DNA of 48,379 nt from contig CBFIHR010000028.1 of assembly GCA_965662365.1 (NCBI GenBank), positions 1 to 48,379 on the forward strand, given 5' to 3'. Positions within the stretch are counted from its first letter, which is position 1, and each line of letters starts with the position of its first letter. Positions 17,495-26,000 of this stretch are shown here, piece after piece. The translations under genes were made by a program, and so were the position numbers. Source of the DNA: CAWVWD01 sp965662365 (GTDB lineage Bacteria > Bacteroidota > Bacteroidia > Chitinophagales > Saprospiraceae). The notes below the pieces were generated by a model. It made no database searches and had not been told where the DNA came from. It was given only the letters and a program-made list of their open reading frames with translations.

Positions 17495-17551
17495 AGTGAC
17501 TAATCACCGCCGAGATTTCGGAACGGGCGAATCACTATCGCACTAATCACC
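17495..17551. repeat. Inverted partner of the heptad/palindrome repeat
   Basis: GTGACTAATCACC and CACTAATCACC, the complement of the GGTGATTAGTG units at 17391, flank a GC-rich segment with the hairpin CCGAGATTTCGG (17510-17521) and GGGCG. With 17360-17404 it brackets the divergent GT4/GT2 promoter region as an imperfect inverted pair. Confidence 0.65.
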
Positions 17552-17558
17552 AAAAAAA

Positions 17559-18299
17559 ATGTTCAATAATAAGAAAGTCATAGTCGTACTACCAGCATAT
17601 AAAGCCGCAAAAACGCTCGAAAAAACCTATCGTGAAATTCCATTTGATTTAGTTGATGACGTGATTTTATGTGATGATGCCAGCCCCGATGATACTGTTG
17701 AAGTCGGAAAACGATTGAATATTAAACACATTATTCAGCATGATATCAACAAAGGTTATGGTGGCAATCAGAAGTCGTTATATAACAAGGCATTAGCACT
17801 TGGCGGTGATATTATCATTATGTTGCACCCCGATTATCAATATACGCCAAAATTGATTCCTGCGATGGTTTCTATCATTGGGAACAACTTATATGACGTA
17901 GTTTTAGGTTCTCGTATCTTAGGAAATGGTGCTTTAAAAGGTGGAATGCCGATGTATAAATATATAGCGAATCGCTTTTTGACGCTTACGCAAAATATTT
18001 TGATCAACCATAAATTATCGGAATATCACACTGGTTATCGTGCGTTTAGTCGAGCGGTTTTGGAAGGCGTTAATTTTAATGAAAACGATGATGATTTCGT
18101 ATTTGATAATGAAATGCTGTCGCAAATCGTTTATAAAGGTTATGGAATCGGTGAAGTGACTTGCCCGACGAAATATTTTGAAGAAGCAAGTTCGATTAAT
18201 TTTCAGCGTAGTGCAAAATACGGTTTAGGTGTCTTACGAGTGTCGATAGGGCATTTTTTGAGTAAGTTAGGTATTCTAAAACTGAAAATGTACCAATAA
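17559..18299 (+). CDS. Glycosyltransferase family 2 (dolichol-phosphate mannosyltransferase-like)
   Basis: 246 residues, GT-A fold. VIVVLPAYKAAKTLEKTYRE is the first strand, CDDASPDDT the nucleotide-binding DDxS motif, HDINKGYGGNQKSLYNKAL the ribose loop, and MLHPDYQYTPK replaces the usual DxD with HPD as in many DPM1-like enzymes. SEYHTGYRAFSR is the conserved acceptor-side motif. No C-terminal membrane domain is present, so it is a soluble, peripheral enzyme, probably moving a sugar to a polyprenyl phosphate. It is divergent from two GT4 genes and ends in its own terminator. Confidence 0.9.
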   Translation: MFNNKKVIVVLPAYKAAKTLEKTYREIPFDLVDDVILCDDASPDDTVEVGKRLNIKHIIQHDINKGYGGNQKSLYNKALALGGDIIIMLHPDYQYTPKLIPAMVSIIGNNLYDVVLGSRILGNGALKGGMPMYKYIANRFLTLTQNILINHKLSEYHTGYRAFSRAVLEGVNFNENDDDFVFDNEMLSQIVYKGYGIGEVTCPTKYFEEASSINFQRSAKYGLGVLRVSIGHFLSKLGILKLKMYQ

Positions 18300-18322
18300 A
18301 AATAAATGTACTTAAAATCATA

Positions 18323-18356
18323 AAAAGCCTTGAATCATAAAACTTTCAAGGCTTTT
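18323..18356 (+). terminator. Terminator of the GT2 gene
   Basis: A 12-bp stem (AAAAGCCTTGAA 18323-18334, complement 18345-18356) has a 10-nt loop; the right arm ends in TTTT. Its position also argues that the next gene starts downstream at 18417. Confidence 0.82.
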
Positions 18357-18416
18357 GTTGTTCTTGCTCTGCAAGGTTTTATATATAATACAGTGTTACT
18401 TTTCAAAATTAGAACT

Positions 18417-19100
18417 ATGAAAAGATGGCTAATTACATCAATTATTATAAACATTATATTGTTGCTATTCATCGGAATTAGTAATATCGTGTCAACTTCT
18501 AAGTATAAAGAAGAGGTACGTAATTTTCAAATTGACCATTATTTAATGAAAAATAACTTAAACGAACAGATGACAAAACAGGATAGTGTGATTGTCTTTA
18601 TTGGCGATAGCCAGATAGAATATTGTAACTGGAATGAGTTGTTAGAACGAGAAGATATTTTGAATCGAGGTATTGCAGGCGACGTGACTTCGGGTGTTTT
18701 GGCGAGAGCTGCAGAAGTCACTCGTCATAATCCTACAAAAGTATTTATTCAAGTTGGTACGAATGATTTGGCGATGGGAATTGCTGAAGAACAAATCATA
18801 GAGGATTATAGTCGGGTGATTGAAGAAGTTCAAACAAATAGTCGGGCGGAGATTTTTGTAAATAGTATTTTACCCGTTCAGGATCTGCCGGGCGAGTTTT
18901 ATCGAAATAGCGAAATCTTGTCTTTAAATCGGGTACTAAAACAACTTTGTGCTGCAAAAGGTGTAACTTTTATTGATTTGTCTGATCAGTTTACAGACGA
19001 TTCAGGTAATTTGAATCAAGCATTCACAAATGATGGTTTGCATCTGAACGCAAAAGGCTATTTGATTTGGGCAGATATCTTAAAAAAATTCGTGAATTAA
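18417..19100 (+). CDS. SGNH/GDSL-family hydrolase, membrane-anchored
   Basis: 227 residues from ATG 18417; the frame is open further upstream, but that region contains the GT2 terminator, and only this start gives a clean N-terminal anchor (WLITSIIINIILLLFIGIS, 4-22). SGNH blocks: FIGDSQIEY with Ser65 (block I), GIAGDVTSG (block II Gly), VGTNDLAMG with Asn116 (block III), DGLHLNAKGY with Asp206 and His209 (block V). It is probably an esterase or acetylhydrolase acting in the periplasm on a glycan or lipid. It is 14 bp upstream of the histidine-phosphatase/YHS gene, forming a likely operon. Confidence 0.88.
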   Translation: MKRWLITSIIINIILLLFIGISNIVSTSKYKEEVRNFQIDHYLMKNNLNEQMTKQDSVIVFIGDSQIEYCNWNELLEREDILNRGIAGDVTSGVLARAAEVTRHNPTKVFIQVGTNDLAMGIAEEQIIEDYSRVIEEVQTNSRAEIFVNSILPVQDLPGEFYRNSEILSLNRVLKQLCAAKGVTFIDLSDQFTDDSGNLNQAFTNDGLHLNAKGYLIWADILKKFVN

Positions 19101-19114
19101 TCAAAAACAGTAAA

Positions 19115-20026
19115 ATGAAGTCTTATTTTATTTTATTACTATTATTAATCAATAGCTGCCTTGTAATGGCACAAGATAGCGTTACGACAATCGTATTAGT
19201 GCGTCACGCAGAGAAAGTAGAGAATGGTACAAAAAATCCGACTTTAACCAAAGAAGGGGCGGTTCGTTCTATTCAGTTAGCGTATATGCTTCGAGCAGAT
19301 TCTATCGCTGGTGTTTTCTCTACAAATTATGAACGAACCATCAAAACCGCAGAACCGACCGCAAATTTTCATGAATTGCCAGTTAAAAAGTATTCTCCTG
19401 AAGATCATGAAGCATTTATTGATAATTTATTGATGCAATATCGTGGAAAAAAAGTCTTGGTTGTTGGTCACTCGAATACAGTTCCTAAAATACTCGAAAT
19501 TCTTACCGGGAAGTCATTCGATAACATCGAACATTATATGTATAATGATTTATTTGTGGTGACGACTGTTAATAAAAGAGAAGGTCAACTGTTGCATTTG
19601 AAATATGGTCAAATGTCTGAGCCTCCAGTTTTATACAACGTTGATGAGGATAATATTGGCGTACAAGGTTATGATGTGGTGGCTTATTTTAAAGAAAATA
19701 AAGCAGTAAAAGGAAATAAATATATTTCGACAACTTATGATGGAGTGACTTATTATTTTTCTTCGCAAAAGTATTTGGAGGCTTTTGTCAAAAATCCGAT
19801 GGCCTATATGCCGCAATATGGAGGCTGGTGTGCTTATGGTTTTTCGATGTTGGCAACTGATGGCGAGGTTGGAAAATATGAGGTGAATCCCGAGGTTTTT
19901 AAAGTGGTTTACGGAAGCTTATATTTATTTAAGAGTGAAGCGGATTTGAAATATTGGAACTCAAAATCAGATTATAAAAATGTTAAAAAAGCAGATATCA
20001 ATTGGGAAAAGTTAAAAAAGCAATAA
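19115..20026 (+). CDS. Secreted histidine phosphatase fused to YHS domain
   Basis: 303 residues from ATG 19115; a longer frame from a TTG overlaps the SGNH gene and would bury the signal peptide. Signal peptide 1-20, ending VMAQ; Cys15 could alternatively be a lipid attachment site, but the box is poor. A SixA/phosphoglycerate-mutase-like phosphatase (about 22-165) has Arg30-His31 (LVRHAEK), Arg74 (NYERT) and His119 (VVGHSNT). A YHS domain (about 180-260: VQGYDVVAYFKENKAVKGNK, FVKNPMAYMPQYGGWCAYG) follows; such domains are often linked to metal binding. Each part is common in Bacteroidota separately, but I do not know this as a usual fusion. The substrate is unknown. Confidence 0.82.
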   Translation: MKSYFILLLLLINSCLVMAQDSVTTIVLVRHAEKVENGTKNPTLTKEGAVRSIQLAYMLRADSIAGVFSTNYERTIKTAEPTANFHELPVKKYSPEDHEAFIDNLLMQYRGKKVLVVGHSNTVPKILEILTGKSFDNIEHYMYNDLFVVTTVNKREGQLLHLKYGQMSEPPVLYNVDEDNIGVQGYDVVAYFKENKAVKGNKYISTTYDGVTYYFSSQKYLEAFVKNPMAYMPQYGGWCAYGFSMLATDGEVGKYEVNPEVFKVVYGSLYLFKSEADLKYWNSKSDYKNVKKADINWEKLKKQ

Positions 20027-20234
20027 CATCAAAAATAATAAACTTATTGAAAATTGCCAAATTTCGCTGTTTTTTTATCTTATTTTAATAATATTTTACT
20101 TGTTTTGAATGTGACTATTTGCAACACTTATCATGTTAAAAAAGCTTTATTAGACGCTTTCTAATACAAAAAACATTCGCTATCAATGAGTTATATTCTT
20201 GTGCTTAATGAAATGTTAATAAGGTTTTAAAACC

Positions 20235-20265
20235 TTTGTAATACAAAATATCGCATGTAGTTTTG
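20235..20265 (+). promoter_or_regulatory. Consensus promoter of mltA, abutting the start codon
   Basis: TTTG (20235-20238), a 19-nt spacer, then TAGTTTTG (20258-20265): a full match to the Bacteroidota promoter. The mltA ATG is at 20270, only 4 nt after the -7 element, so the transcript would begin at or within a few bases of the ATG (leaderless). Confidence 0.7.
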
Positions 20266-20269
20266 CACC

Positions 20270-21319
20270 ATGAAACGGATTTTGTTTTCTACATTATTGG
20301 TTTTGGGTAGCTACGGCACAGTGAATTTTTTAGAAAGAAATGTCGTGGAAAAAATTCCATCTACTCTCAGTAATCGGGTAGATGAAACGGGAAAAGTCTT
20401 GGACGCACCAAAAATAGCTGCTAAAACTTTCTACTCGTTAGAAGAAGAGTATGTACGAATACCGCATCCTTCGAGAAGCCTTACTCAAACTATAGACAAG
20501 CAGATTACCATACTACGCCGAAAACGACCTTTCAAAGCTCAACCTAAATTTACAGGGTTGAAAATGAATCAAACAGCTTTACGAAAGAAGTTATTAGAAA
20601 CGGCAGAAAAATTACGAAAATGGACTGATGAAGGAGCGGATGAAGCTACTTTTCATGAACAGTTCGAGTTATACAAGGTGAATGGTTTCGACCAGAGAGG
20701 AAATATACAGTTTACAGCTTATTATACGCCGATTTTCAATGTGCGTACAACATCGGACGAAGACTTTCAGTATCCGATAATTAAGGTGCTTCCGACAAAA
20801 GATTCTATCACAAATAAAAGGTTGACAGAAACGGTTTGGACAGATGATCCGAAGACTGCCGCTGCTATTCGGATGCAGGGTTCAGGATTCATTAAATATT
20901 CTAACGGACAAAAAGAATTATTGAATTTCAATAGAGAACTCGTCAAACAAGCTCAGCTACCAAAAGATAATGTAGTTGGTGAAAATGTTTTTGTACAATA
21001 CTTTAACTATCCAAAAGGTTCGACAGGCGTACCTTTGACACCTCAACATTCAATAGCGGTCGATCCGACCTTGATTCCTTACGGAAGTTGTTTGTTGTCT
21101 GCGACACCTGTCATTGGTAGTAATGGCAAGTTCGTTCGTCACGAATACAAACTACTTTTTGCTCAAGATACAGGAAGTTTTATTAAAGGCATGCACGTTG
21201 ATTACTACACAGGTGTAGGAGACGAAGCATTGCGTCAAGCAAGATTAATGAGGCATTACGGTAAAATGTGGCTGATTATGGCCAAAGATGAAGTGACTGA
21301 AAAACAGGCGAAATTGTAA
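20270..21319 (+). CDS. mltA: MltA-type lytic murein transglycosylase
   Basis: 349 residues. An N-terminal signal segment (MKRILFSTLLVLGSYGTVNF) lacks a lipobox, unlike E. coli MltA. The MltA domain (about 140-250) has FTAYYTPIF and RMQGSGFIKYSNG. The 3D domain (about 260-345) has SIAVDPTLIPYGS and LLFAQDTGSFIKG, and VDYYTGVGDEALRQA carries the catalytic and structural Asp residues. The enzyme cleaves the MurNAc-GlcNAc bond with formation of a 1,6-anhydro end. It is a single gene with a strong promoter and a strong terminator. Confidence 0.9.
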   Translation: MKRILFSTLLVLGSYGTVNFLERNVVEKIPSTLSNRVDETGKVLDAPKIAAKTFYSLEEEYVRIPHPSRSLTQTIDKQITILRRKRPFKAQPKFTGLKMNQTALRKKLLETAEKLRKWTDEGADEATFHEQFELYKVNGFDQRGNIQFTAYYTPIFNVRTTSDEDFQYPIIKVLPTKDSITNKRLTETVWTDDPKTAAAIRMQGSGFIKYSNGQKELLNFNRELVKQAQLPKDNVVGENVFVQYFNYPKGSTGVPLTPQHSIAVDPTLIPYGSCLLSATPVIGSNGKFVRHEYKLLFAQDTGSFIKGMHVDYYTGVGDEALRQARLMRHYGKMWLIMAKDEVTEKQAKL

Positions 21320-21344
21320 TTTTTTAATAAAATTGATAGGAATA

Positions 21345-21380
21345 AAAAAATCCATCATGCGAAAGTATGATGGATTTTTT
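21345..21380 (+). terminator. Terminator of mltA
   Basis: A perfect 14-bp stem (AAAAAATCCATCAT 21345-21358, complement 21367-21380) has an 8-nt loop and ends in six T. Confidence 0.9.
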
Positions 21381-21468
21381 AGTTTTGATATCTTGCTTTT
21401 GGTTAAAACGTGATGAATTGAATAAATTCAACATGTTTCGATAGATTTTTTATTCAAAAAGATAATAA

Positions 21469-22689
21469 ATGAGAATCATAACACTACTATTATCAATACT
21501 TGTATTGGCGGGTTGTACGGCAATGAAGTCAGAGGAAAGTATGCGGAAACTGGCAGATGAATTGGCACATCAATATATTATTACGGACGGTCACGTAGAT
21601 TTACCGTATCGTTTGCGAGTGCAAAATTTTAGATTACAGAAAGAATTTATTGGAATTCCTATTGAAACGGATAATGGTGATTTTGATTATGTTCGAGCGA
21701 AAAAAGGCGGTTTAGATGCACCGTTTATGTCGATTTATATTCCATCAAAATACCAAAAAGAAGGTGGGGCTAAAGGATTGGCAGATACTCTGATTACGAT
21801 GATTGAAGATATTTGTGCAGCTTATCCCGATAAGTTTGGCATTGCTTTTACGCCAGACGACGTTCGAAAGTATTTTAAAAAAGGAATGATTGCCTTGCCG
21901 ATGGGAATGGAAAATGGTGCGCCGATTGGCGATGACTTGACGAATTTAGTCTATTTTAGAAAACGAGGAATTAGTTACATCACGTTGACACATGCGAAAG
22001 ACAATCAAATTTGTGATTCGTCTTATGACGACAAACGGACTTGGAATGGTCTAAGCCCTCATGGTCGCAAAGTCGTGAAGGAAATGAATAAGGTGGGCAT
22101 TATGGTCGATATTTCTCATGTGTCAGATTCTGCATTTTATCAAACATTAGAAATCACAAAAGTTCCTGTTATTGCTTCGCACTCTTCTTGTCGAAAATAC
22201 ACACCTGGTTTTGAACGCAATATGAATGATGACATGATTCAACAAATGAAAGCGAACGGTGGCGTGATTCAAATTAACTTCGGTTCTACATTTTTAGATT
22301 CTAAAATTGAGGAACAAAATGCAGTATTTAGACATGAATTGGATTCAATCCTAAAATCGTACGATTTGACACCGAAAGATGACGAGGCAAAACCGATTAT
22401 TGAACAATTTCAAAAAGATAATCCAAAACTATTTTCTGATGTAGAAATGGTCGCCAATCACATTGATCATGTGGTAGCATTGGCAGGAATTAATCACGTT
22501 GGTTTGGGGTCAGATTATGACGGTGTCGGTGATAGTTTGCCGACTGGTTTGAAAGATGTTTCGCAGTATCCAAACTTGATTTATGTCTTGTTACAACGAG
22601 GTTATTCTAAAGAAGACATTGAGAAAATTTGTTATAAGAATGTGTTTAGAGTTTGGCAGCAAGTTTTGGATTATGCAGAAGAACATTAG
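21469..22689 (+). CDS. Membrane dipeptidase, M19 family, lipoprotein
   Basis: 406 residues. The lipobox LAGC (Cys16) marks a lipoprotein. The zinc ligands of renal-dipeptidase-like enzymes are present: GHVDL (His42, Asp44), bridging Glu in GMENGAPIG, DISHVSDS, and ASHSSCRKY, then the catalytic-side Asp in GLGSDYDGVGD. It cleaves dipeptides, possibly D-Ala- or L-D-containing ones from cell-wall turnover (inference from its place after mltA). It has its own upstream region and a 330-bp downstream gap holding a palindromic repeat. Confidence 0.92.
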   Translation: MRIITLLLSILVLAGCTAMKSEESMRKLADELAHQYIITDGHVDLPYRLRVQNFRLQKEFIGIPIETDNGDFDYVRAKKGGLDAPFMSIYIPSKYQKEGGAKGLADTLITMIEDICAAYPDKFGIAFTPDDVRKYFKKGMIALPMGMENGAPIGDDLTNLVYFRKRGISYITLTHAKDNQICDSSYDDKRTWNGLSPHGRKVVKEMNKVGIMVDISHVSDSAFYQTLEITKVPVIASHSSCRKYTPGFERNMNDDMIQQMKANGGVIQINFGSTFLDSKIEEQNAVFRHELDSILKSYDLTPKDDEAKPIIEQFQKDNPKLFSDVEMVANHIDHVVALAGINHVGLGSDYDGVGDSLPTGLKDVSQYPNLIYVLLQRGYSKEDIEKICYKNVFRVWQQVLDYAEEH

Positions 22690-23019
22690 ATAAACAAAAC
22701 AGAAACGTTTGAAGGTAACGATTCTATTTTATTTAAAAGTAACATCAATAAATGGTCAATAAGCTGTTTCGAAAGTCGAAGGAACAAATCTGTGCTTTGC
22801 TTCGACTTTTGAGACAGTTCTCTTAAAAAATTAGGTCAGATTATTTGTCTGAGATACTGCTAAAATTAAAATTTAGATATAACTGATTCATTTGATAAAT
22901 ACATTCTCCCCAACCTTTTTTTAAGTCAGAGCCGTTGATGATTTAGGCAGGAGTTTTATTAATTTTTTATTTTCTTGTGTAATTCGTGGAAATTCGAATT
23001 CAGTTAAAAATCAATCGCT
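22690..23019. other. Intergenic region, 330 bp, with two repeats
   Basis: It holds the palindromic repeat at 22762-22819, likely the terminator of the dipeptidase gene, and near the A2M start a copy of the 9-bp-period repeat (GTGTAATTCGTGGAAATT, 22977-22994) also present between sdhC and sdhA. No TAnnTTTG promoter was found for the A2M gene. Confidence 0.5.
22762..22819. repeat. Palindromic repeat family P, copy 1
   Basis: AGCTGTTTCGAAAGTCGAAG (22762-22781) pairs with 22800-22819 at 17 of 20 positions, with an 18-nt loop. The arm aligns with the arms at 33692 and 42092 (consensus GGCTGT-TC-AAAGTCGAAG). It sits in terminator position after the dipeptidase gene. Confidence 0.72.
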
Positions 23020-26000
23020 ATGAAAAAAATAAGCCTAATATTTTTCGTTTTGCTAATTACAATGGCATTCGTTATCACCCCCGAAACGAATCCAACTTTA
23101 CGTTATATCAAAGGTCAAATCCGACAACTGACGAATGCGAAACAATTTGAAAATCTCTATTTACAAACTGATAAACCGCTGTACGAACAAGGCGAAACGG
23201 TCTGGTTTTCTGCTTTTGTTCGTCATGCAACGGATTTTAAAAATGCGGAAAGTGAAATCGTTTATGTCGAGTTGATTAATCCTAAAGGGGCAATTGTCGT
23301 TAAGCGAAATTTGTTGATGGAAAACGCAGCCGTAACTGGCGATTTTCAAATTACAGATGATTTTGTAGGTGGAATTTATAAAATAAAAGCCTACACTAAA
23401 TGGATGCAAGACGTTCAAAAAGAAGCATTTATAAAAGAAATTACGATTCAAGATGTTGTTTTGCCTAACTTGTTGATGGATTTAGACTTTCAAAGAAAAG
23501 CCTATGGAAAAGGGGATAAAGCATTTGCAGATTTAGAACTCAAAACCTTAAAAAATCAACCTTTGGCGAATACGAAAATCAAATGTTCGGTGCTTTTTGA
23601 TGGTATAAATAACGCCCAATTTTTTCAAAAGATAGACGAAAACGGCAAAGCGATTATTCAAGTTAATTTACCAATTGACCTGACAACGAACGACGGTTTG
23701 TTAAATGTAATGATTGATTATGAAGGTCAAATCGAATCTATTTCTCGCCCGATTCCGATTATTTTGGGTGATATTGATGTACAGTTTTTGCCCGAAAGTG
23801 GGAATTTATTGGCAAATACAAAAAATAATATAGCCTTTAAAGCAGTCAACGAATTTGGAAAAGCTGCGGATATTGAAGGAGCGATTTTTAATAAAAAAAA
23901 TGAAATCGTGACTTATTTTTCTTCTTATCATTTGGGAATGGGAAAACTGGAATTAGAACCTCAAAAAGATGAAAAATATTACGCTAAAATCTTGTCGCCT
24001 CGTGGTATTGATAAAAAATATGAACTGCCCGAAATTGATAAAGAAAATTGCATCGTTCAAATTAATGATTTTCAATCGAATGAAATTGATTTGACGGTCA
24101 TTTCTAATTTGAATAAAACGCTTTACGTTTTATTAGAAAATCGTGGCGAAGTCGTTCACACCGAAGCAATCAAACCAACTAAAATACCTCAATATCAATT
24201 CAAAATTCCAACGGACAACTTATCGATCGGAATGTCGAGAATCACGGTTATTGATGAAAAATACAATGCCTTAGCTCAGCGTTTGGTGTTTTTAAATCAA
24301 GATAAACAACTCGATATTTCCGTAAAAACGGAGAAAGAATTGTACTTACCTCGTGAAAAAGTCAAAGCGGAAATCACGGTAAAAGACCACAACGGAAATC
24401 CAGTTCAAGGTAACTTTATGATGTCCGTTGCTGATGAAAATTTATTGAAATTAGCAGACGATAAACAATGTAATATTTTATCACAAATGTTGTTACAATC
24501 GGACTTAAAAGGCGAAATTGAAGAACCGAATTTTTATTTTGAAAAACAGTTAGCAACGGATAAAATCGACCGACAAAAAGCATTGGATTTATTGATGATG
24601 ACGCAAGGTTGGCGACGTTACGAATGGTCGAAAATTCGGACAGCTCCGGTGAAAATTCATCGCAAAAAAGAGCAAAAAATTATCGCAGGAAAAGTCATTG
24701 ACATCAATGGAAATTTGGATAAAACAACGATAGAAGTTGAAGGAATAGGAGTTTTTACAAAGGTAGATTATAACGGAGATTTTGAATTGAAAAACGTCGA
24801 TTTGTACGAACCAAAAACCTTGATTCTTAAGAAGCGAAACCAAAAGTTGGAGCGAAAAATTACGGTTAATCGCTATCGTGATGATTTGGAACTGTATTTT
24901 TTGCCGATTGAAGGGCGAATCTGGGACGAAAATACAGAAGAGCCAATACCTTTTGCGAATATATTTATCGAAGGGCAGAAAATTGGTGTCACGACCGATT
25001 TCGATGGAAAATTTGACTTGCAATTTTTACTTCAAGAAGCTGCAAAATTGAAACTTGAAAATCCTGTTTTTCGGATACAATATATTGGTTATCATACAGC
25101 GAAGTTTACGTTGGAAGATTTGGAGAAAAGCAATAAAGAGATTTTTGATATTTATATAGGACAAAATAATATGGTTTTAGAATCCGTCGTCATTGGGGCG
25201 AGACGTTCAAGAAATACAACAGATAGGCAATCGAGAGAAGTAAAAATGCCTAAAAAATTACGTTCCAAAAAAAATCGTAAGTCGCAATCAGAAACCAAAA
25301 AACCAGCCGAAAAAGGTAAAGTTAATATCAGTAAATTTAGCAAGATTTCCAACGAAAAAAATGATGAAAATTCAATAGCCGAAATTACGGCAACTGATGT
25401 TGTTTATTACTATAAACCTCGCACTTTCAAATCACCAAAATATAAAACACAAAAGCCAAAAACTCGTACGGATTTTCAAACGACTATTTATTGGAATGGA
25501 AATGTACAAACCGATAAAAATGGCGTTGCAACTGTTGAATTTACCAACGTTGATGTAATTACAACCTATCGAATAACGGTTGAAGGATTTGGACAAAATG
25601 GTGATATTGGCTTTCACCAAAACAGCTTGGTGAGTTCGATGCCGTTTGCGTTAAAACTCAAATTACCAACACATTTAACCGATGGCGATTTGATTGATTT
25701 GCCAATTACGTTGGTGAATAATTCGGATAAAAAAATTAGCGGAAAACTGAAAATTGACTGGCCGTCAAATTTGAAAAAAATTGAAAGATTTGAAGTCAAT
25801 CAAACTTTAAAATCAAACGAAGCTAAAACCGTTTTTATAAAATGTCAGGCTTTTGTTCCGAAAGTTCAGGAGTCGGAATTTTTAAAAGTTAGTTTTAAAA
25901 ATGGAGAATGGAACGATGCAATTGAGCGAAAAATTGAAGTTAAAAACAATGGTTTTCCTGTAAATATGGCTTTTGCTGATGCGAATGTGATGGAAAAATC

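Noticed and set aside
18330..18416. N-terminal extension of the SGNH hydrolase
   Set aside because: It overlaps the GT2 terminator hairpin (18323-18356) and lacks sense before the membrane anchor that starts at 18417.
19067..19114. N-terminal extension of the phosphatase-YHS gene from TTG
   Set aside because: It overlaps the end of the SGNH gene and would bury the signal peptide; ATG 19115 is used.
24589..25023. 144-codon antisense frame inside the A2M gene
   Set aside because: The sense strand encodes recognisable domains across the whole stretch; the antisense frame is rich in Phe/Ile/Asn and matches nothing.
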